Positions 58,280-64,000 of a stretch of DNA of 64,000 nucleotides are shown piece after piece. A program made the translations under genes and the position numbers. Origin of the DNA: Hermetia illucens (Eukaryota > Arthropoda > Insecta > Diptera > Stratiomyidae); NCBI RefSeq assembly GCF_905115235.1, contig NC_051850.1, positions 26,599,010 through 26,663,009 on the forward strand, given 5' to 3'. Position 1 is the stretch's first letter, and each line of letters starts with the position of its first letter. The notes under the pieces were generated by a model, which did not search any database, had not been told where the DNA came from, and worked only from the letters and a program-made list of their open reading frames with translations.

Positions 58280-59190
58280 TTTGATTTTAGGTTTCAATTG
58301 CAATTGCGACTCATAATTGGCAGCACCTTGTTCATCGCCGGCAAACCGAAACTCGCCTGACCGTCGATGTTCTTTTTTCGTGTTCATCCCCCTGACCACG
58401 ACCTTGGGAGAACTCCTCTATGCGGATTGCCTTAAGGAAATTTGACTCTTCATTTTCTTCAGTTTGAAATGGAGGGATGGAAGCCTCACGAGAACTTTCT
58501 GGAGTTGAGCATCGTTTATACATCGAGGAACAATGAACTATATAAGGCCTCCCAATATTAGGCTTTGCTAGATGTGAACAAGCTTTACTGCCTTTTCTCG
58601 CACATAGTCTAGGTGCCCCATGAAGCTAAACTCAAGGAAGTCAAGTAAACAGCCGCCAATTTTCGTTAAGTACTTTGCACAAATGTTTTACCTTAACTTC
58701 TCTAGATCCCAAGCGATCCCAATTAACAAAAGTAGGAAACTAAGCCTCTTAGTGCCACTCCAGAAAGTCGAACGTCAACCTTGAAACGAGTAAACAAATC
58801 AAAGAGGAAAATGTATGCACTCACCTCGAATATGTGATAAAAGTATTGAACCGATAAAGCGAAGCTCCTTCCAACAAAAATGTTTTATGCCACCAACAGC
58901 TCCCAATAACAAGATTCCTTCACCTATAACCCAGGAGCGATGTTTACCAAATTCACACTCAAGCACTTGACAGTAAAGTTGACAGCTTTCAATTTGACAT
59001 TTTCCAGTGCTCTCAGGTTGAGTTTTGACAGTCAGATTTTTTTCGAGGTATTGCTTGGGAGAGTTATTGAGAAAAATGACGAAATCTACAGAAAAATATC
59101 AAAAGCGATAGCTCAGTTCGATTTTCTCACGAAATATGCAAGAAACTACACTTTAAGGCGACTAAAGTAAAATACCATTAAATTCTCAAT
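58280..59190. other. Intergenic, nothing recognised
   Basis: No gene or element recognised. A 76-codon plus-strand open stretch at 58940-59170 has no family features and is probably chance. Confidence 0.45.
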
Positions 59191-59196
59191 AGTCAA

Positions 59197-59202
59197 TTTA
59201 TT
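59197..59202 (-). terminator. CHMP7 polyadenylation signal
   Basis: TTTATT on plus is AATAAA on minus, about 70 bp after the CHMP7 stop codon. Confidence 0.6.
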
Positions 59203-59270
59203 CGATAGAAAATTTCTTACTTATTCTAAATCATTGTTCATTAAAAATCACTCCACGCCCCAGTAGCACA

Positions 59271-60834
59271 TTAAATCTTATTATCTTCCACAATATTATC
59301 ACTCGAAAGGGAACCCAATTCAATTTGTAAACTTTCTAAATGTTTAAGCAATTCTTGGTCAGTGATCTGATCGGGCGGAGGCAGCTGGACAGTACTTGTC
59401 GGCACCGCAGGGAGTTCCTCCGGCTTCACGCTAATGTCTTCCTTGTCATTGGCAGCAGACACGTTATCGAGCATCAGATTTTGAAGTTCCTGTTCGAGAG
59501 CTTGCTCTTCAGCTTTGTCCATAGGCTGAACAGAGGAGATTGATTGTTCCACTTCGTCGTGTATCTCTAGAGTCTGAAAGTGGGCGTTCCATTAAGTAAA
59601 AAGTTGTGATTAAAATCGGGGCAAAGGACTTACTTCCTTGATTGTGTCCACTACTTCATCGATGCTGTCTGTATTCAATTTAGAACTTGAAAGCAGGGAT
59701 TTCAGCGTTTTCGACCCTATCGAGTAGGCATCCAAAATCGATTCGTTGCCTCGAGTATCATGTATGCGAGCAAGCAGAGTTTGCACGTTATCTAAAGCTT
59801 TGCTGTGTTTTTCTGTAACAAGAGATTCCCTTAAGTTTCAACACCAATGTAAACAGCATCCCCACAGACCTAAATTGCTTTCCCATTTATGCTTCTTTCG
59901 CAAGTACGACTTGGCTACAACTCTCTTCCCTTGTCTTACGTTTTCCCTTGCCAGTCGGTCAAATTTCACGACTTCTGTTTCAATTTCCTCCATAGTTTGC
60001 AAGAGATCCGCCTCTGTTTGTTCTAAAGCAAATATTGCCTTGTCCGCGTCGGTTATTGGGGTGGCAGCTGAGTGTTTTTCTGAAATTCATGAAGAAGTTA
60101 TTTCCCCCGAATAAAGTTCTATATTCAACTTCAAACCTGGTATTTTGACTAGATAGATGCGTCGCTGCCCGTCCACTACTTTGAATTCCAAATACACTTT
60201 CTCCATGCTCTGCAAATTAAGAAGGTTTATAAATAGTCCTTCTTTGCTCAGCTCAACTCCCTGAGTTTCCGAAATTTTATCAAAAGTGACGACGGTGCCG
60301 GCAAATTTCTCCAAAATCTTTTTAAGGTCCTTCGACTGCGACTGGAGTTTGGAAATAAATCTTTCTATAATTCGCTTGTTAACCAAAACAAAGACTTACT
60401 TTCAGCACATCCAAGTGAATATATTGAACGTCCTGCGGTTCTGTGGGTGCTTGAAACCTGGGCAAGCCCCATTGCAGAGGTTTCCTCACGAAGCTATTCA
60501 CCAGCCACCCCGACCAGGTATTTTGCGGGTCGTTTATGAAGTCTGACTGCGGTCTTAACGTCTTACTAGCAACTAGATCGGCCATTACAGTTTCTACTGC
60601 GCACGGCAACTTGTCCTTTCGTCGAAATGCCCATTTCAACTCTCGTTGACAGACGCAAGGCGAACCCTTTTCATTGCAAAATCGCACGATCATGTCCTTC
60701 CAGAACTTGAGTTTGCCGTCGTAGTTCTCTGGATTCACCTTTCTGGGTCGGAAGGGCGAGAAAAGCACGTCCATTCGAGTATCGTCCGACCAACATTCCG
60801 GTAAATTTGCTAATTCTCCTCCTAATTTCGACAT
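59271..60834 (-). CDS. CHMP7: CHMP7, ESCRT-II/III hybrid protein
   Basis: CHMP7 recruits ESCRT-III to the reforming nuclear envelope. Five exons (minus): 60834-60400, 60374-60137, 60079-59870, 59812-59634, 59573-59271; introns are 25-60 bp, all GT-AG, phases consistent, 454 aa (human 453). Residues 1 to about 220 form the tandem winged-helix, ESCRT-II-like half (SPFRPRKVNPENYD, NTWSGWLVNSFVRKPLQWGL). The rest is the helical SNF7-like half (about 225-380; LRKKHKWESNL). The acidic C-terminus has PPPDQITDQELLKHLESLQI, a MIM-like amphipathic stretch. The intron between exons 1 and 2 is only 25 bp (60399-60375), which is shorter than normally spliced, so that junction is the weakest part. Retention would add a few residues and then a stop. 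Confidence 0.93.
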
Positions 60835-61245
60835 TTAAATAACTTTTCTCGGGGCACCATAAAAAGAATTCCTTCTATTTTGAAAGTTCTAGTTGACAGC
60901 TGTCGCCAAAGACGCAATTGAACGATCGCTTTCTTGTTTAGAAGGAATTTGTCACTTGCGTCAGTGCCTCTCAAACTGTTAGAGAATTTGAGATTCTAAG
61001 GGACATTCCCCGTAAAAATTGTAGGTTTTACAAGAATGACCGTTAGATTTTTGACTTACTTCCGCCATCATTCATTTGAATAGAGACAAGTTACCTTTCA
61101 ATTTATTATTATTACTTAATTACAAGTTTACTCAATGTATTCACAGTTTTAATCTAAAACTCTCCAGAGTGAACAATAAAACTTCATACACACTCATGAA
61201 AGCTAATAAAAAAGAAAACCGGCGTAAATTAGCTTTCCTTAGGCA
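60835..61245. promoter_or_regulatory. CHMP7 upstream region
   Basis: No gene or recognised element. The part next to 60834 should hold the CHMP7 5' UTR and promoter; GTTGACAGCTGTCGCC near 60891 is a short palindromic motif (E-box-like CAGCTG). Confidence 0.4.
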
Positions 61246-61935
61246 GCCTGGTCTGATTATGTTTCAGGTGGAAGTTGCATAATTCGGCAAGTCCTCACAC
61301 GACCTCCTCGTGGTGGCCGCTGGAAACCGTCTTCGGACGGGCCAAGAATGTGTAGGGCCGGGCTAGGAGTAGGCTCATTCAACTGACGAGGATCTGCTTG
61401 TCTACTGGTCATGTGTTACGGCCAAGTAGATCTGGCAGGGGATGGACCGAAACAACAGCCCGGGGATTGTCCTCCCTGCACTGGAGAAAGTGCTATTATG
61501 ACCCCAAACCAAGGTGGGACAGCATACGCCGAGGACTGCTTGGCCAATGGGGAACTTGGTCTTTAATATGCGAACTCTGAATATCTTGGGCACCTTCAGT
61601 TTCAAATAAGATCCTTACCCTGGTAGCCAGGCCGGCCAGGGTGGACATTCTTCCCAGACTACTCGTGGGACCAAGACATGAACTCAATTAAAAAAAAAAA
61701 ACGACGACGATAGAAGAAGAGGGGGTGATGTCAGATGCATCATCGGAGAACCAGCTGCTTGCATCCTGCCAGGAGACAGTAGCCATCAAGAGCAGTACAC
61801 TCGGATGCGGCAAACGAATTAGTGGTTTCCAGCCTGGAATCCAATACCGTCAAACTGGGTGTAACGATTACCAGACATAGTACTCCTAACCCGAAACCCT
61901 CGACGTCGGAGGATCCCTCAAAAGTGACTGGTGCA
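61246..61935 (+). mobile_element. LOA-A LINE, 5' UTR and start of ORF1
   Basis: Matches 25812-26490 from the family 5' end (CCTGGTCTGATTATG) through the 5' UTR into ORF1. Part of ORF1's N-terminal region is missing. It ends near 61935, where the sequence switches to an R1-clade LINE in the same orientation. Confidence 0.8.
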
Positions 61936-63985
61936 CGGCAGAAATTACCGACATACGGAGGAAGTGTCATAAACTCCGCCGTTTGGCGCAACATTTACAC
62001 TCCAGCGAGGAGGCATGCGTCATAAAGGCACAGTATAGATCAGCAACAAGGAGCCTCGGCAGCGCTATAAAAAAAAGCAAAGCTCGTGGCTGGCAGAACC
62101 TTGTCAATGAGGTGAATGAGGACCGGTGGGGACTTGGCTATAAGCTTGTCACGCGGAAATAGGAACTCTGAGGAAGCCCTGCATTAAGTACCGACTAGAT
62201 GGATCGGATTAAACGGGCAATATTCCCCAGACATCCTCTATTGTTTGATGTCAATAGCGCGAAAAGCGTCGAGGATTGCCTCCTTTTCACAATGAGGGAG
62301 CTCGAAGAAGTGATTCTCACAATGAAAAACAAGAACGCGTCAGATCCTGATGGCATCCCGGCAGTTCGGCCAACGGCCAGACTTGCTGCTTGAGGCGTTC
62401 AACACTTGCTTGAGGAAGGGCATTTTTGTATGTTTAACACGACCGGGAAAGTGCTCGAGAAGCCCATCAGGAGTAGACTCGCTGAAGCAATTCGCGCTAC
62501 CGGGGACTTATCCCCAAGGCAGTTCAGGTTCAGAACAGGGAGATCCACAGTAGATGTTGTTATGGAGGCCGTAGATGCGGTTCATCGAGCCGAGGCACCC
62601 AGCCGCCGATCTCGACGGATAGTGCACCTCATAACGCTTGATGTCAGAAATGTCTTCAATTCCGTAAGATGGACAGATATGCTAGGTACATTAGAAAACT
62701 CATTCCACGTGCCAAGCTATCTCTTGCGGATATTGAGGGATTATCTGAAAGGCCGCTCCTTGCTCTATGAGACGCTAGAGGGCCAAAAGAGGGTGGGATT
62801 CACGTCGGGAGTCGCACAGGGATCCATCCTAGGGCCGGGCCTCTGAAAAGCTTCATACGATAGTCTGCTGATACTTGATATGCCCGAATAGTCACACCTG
62901 CCTGGTTATGCAGACCACGTTGCCGCACTTGTTGCCTAACACACTGTTGAACAGGCACAAATCAGACTTGGCATATTGATGCGACAGGTAAACGGATGAA
63001 TGGCTCCTCACGGTTTCAGCCTTGCGCTAGAAAAAAACCGAAGTAGTCATCTTGACCAGAGGGAAAATCCTGACCCTTCGTCCCGTATCGATCGGCGAGT
63101 TGACTATAGAGTCAAAACCAGCGGTTAAATATCTTGGTTTAATGCTCGACTCAAAGATGAGCTTCTTCGAGCAAATCAAAGCAGCAGCGGACAGGGCTGC
63201 AGCTGAGTCGCGGCCTTGAGTCGGCTAATGGCGAATGTTGGGGTCCCTATATCTACTAGGAGACGTCTCCTTATGGGAGCAACGCAATCGGTTCTGCTCT
63301 ATGGCGCGCAAGTATACCCTTGCCAAGGAATTGCATCGTAAGTGCCTTACTCAAGTGAAGAGACGGGGACCTTTGCAAGTAGCGTCTGCTTATCGCACTG
63401 TCTCCGAACTGGCCGTGATGGTGATCAGGGGAGTGATCCCCGTTGCACTCCTTGCTAAGGAGCGTAAAGCTATCTACCGGCATAAGGGCAAGAACTTAAG
63501 AGAGGTGAACATCAACCCGCCCTTACCGATTGGCAACTCTTTTGGCAAAATGAGCCGAGAATTTAGAACCGTGGCTGAACCGAATGCACGGTGAGATTGA
63601 TTACTTTCTTTCCCAACTTCTAAGCGGGCATGGAGGTTTTCAGTCTTACCTCCACAGGATTGGGAAGGGGCGATCTCCTGGTTGTGTGTGTCCAATGGAG
63701 TGGCTGACGACGCTGAACACACCTTTTTCTCTTGCAAGAGGTGGGACGGCTTTCGTTAGCAACTTTATGCAAACACAGGGGAGCTATCTCCAGACAACAT
63801 TGTCAGAGAGACGCTGAAGAACGCTGGCAGCTAGAATCCTGTTGCGCATTATGTTCGGCTTTTCTTACTGCGAAGAAGATTGAACTCCACCGGCGGAGGG
63901 ACCGGATGGTAAGGGGTTCCCTCTCCTCCCGTTGGTGAAAGGGATTCTCTGACTTGAAGGCTCCTAAAGCCGGGAGAACGGGAGG
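61935..63985 (+). mobile_element. R1-clade LINE, linker, reverse transcriptase and C-terminus
   Basis: The linker near 61980-62160 (SKARGWQNLVNEVNEDRWGL, YKLVT) precedes RT blocks: NKNASDPDGIPA near 62330, LSPRQFRFRTGRSTVDVV near 62510, LDVRNVFNSVRW near 62640 and SGVAQGSILGPGL near 62810. The catalytic box is eroded (YADH near 62905). C-terminal blocks KYLGLMLDSKMSF and ASAYRTVSELAVMVIRGVIP (63380-63440) follow. Frames are broken throughout. It continues to near the right edge. Confidence 0.78.
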
Positions 63986-64000
63986 GCTAGCCCGAAGTAA

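Noticed and set aside
1-64000. CRISPR arrays, operons or prokaryotic systems
   Set aside because: No regularly spaced repeats; spliced eukaryotic genes and insect LINEs throughout.

Overview
The window looks like a piece of a TE-rich insect genome, most likely a fly. The introns are compact (about 60-70 bp) unless an element has landed in them, the conserved proteins are insect-like, and the LINE community (RTE, R1, LOA and Jockey clades) with a tRNA-derived SINE is typical of Diptera. The species cannot be fixed from the sequence. I found no prokaryotic signatures, CRISPR arrays, rRNA genes or functional tRNA genes.

Host genes, left to right. (1) 940-2216, minus: the first three coding exons of a diverged insulin-degrading-enzyme (IDE) paralogue whose remaining exons would lie beyond the left edge. 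(2) 12563-25615, minus: RhoBTB, an atypical Rho GTPase with two BTB domains, rebuilt here as 13 coding exons (737 aa). Its last coding exon appears to lie 5.8 kb past the rest of the gene, behind a TE-filled intron. (3) 32803-48931, plus: a complete IDE gene of 17 coding exons (999 aa), with TE-swollen introns 2 (8.5 kb) and 16 (3.7 kb). (4) about 50770-51110: a broken copy of mitochondrial malate dehydrogenase. (5) 52834-54006, minus: KIN17, a single exon of 390 aa. (6) 59271-60834, minus: CHMP7, five exons, 454 aa.

Nearly everything else is transposable-element wreckage. Recurrent families are: LOA-A (about 2573-4640, 6125-6875, 10505-10640, 25812-30345, 61246-61935); LOA-D (13260-16140, 16345-16925, 47920-48450); RTE-F1 (1-460, 16150-16345, 16925-17690, 20508-21425, 39780-40740, 46450-47870); RTE-F2 (9118-10500, 51385-51780, 54985-57175, 58050-58275); R1-clade copies (37820-41430, 57215-57715, 61935-63985); and three Jockey-type copies (6875-8915, 33398-36540, 49510-50690). 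There are also a mariner, a Penelope-like element split by a DNA transposon with TTAA target duplications, a tRNA-derived SINE with a truncated second copy, and an unclassified repeat seen at three loci, once as a large inverted repeat.

The host genes are unrelated housekeeping or signalling genes (protease, GTPase adaptor, DNA/RNA-binding protein, ESCRT factor) and do not form a pathway. The most interesting points are the inverted IDE duplication with exactly conserved exon lengths and diverged active-site surroundings, the displaced RhoBTB terminal exon, the TTAA transposon carrying a Mutator-like domain, and a SINE whose 3' tail resembles that of RTE-F2. I did not find evidence of a wholly new biological system.
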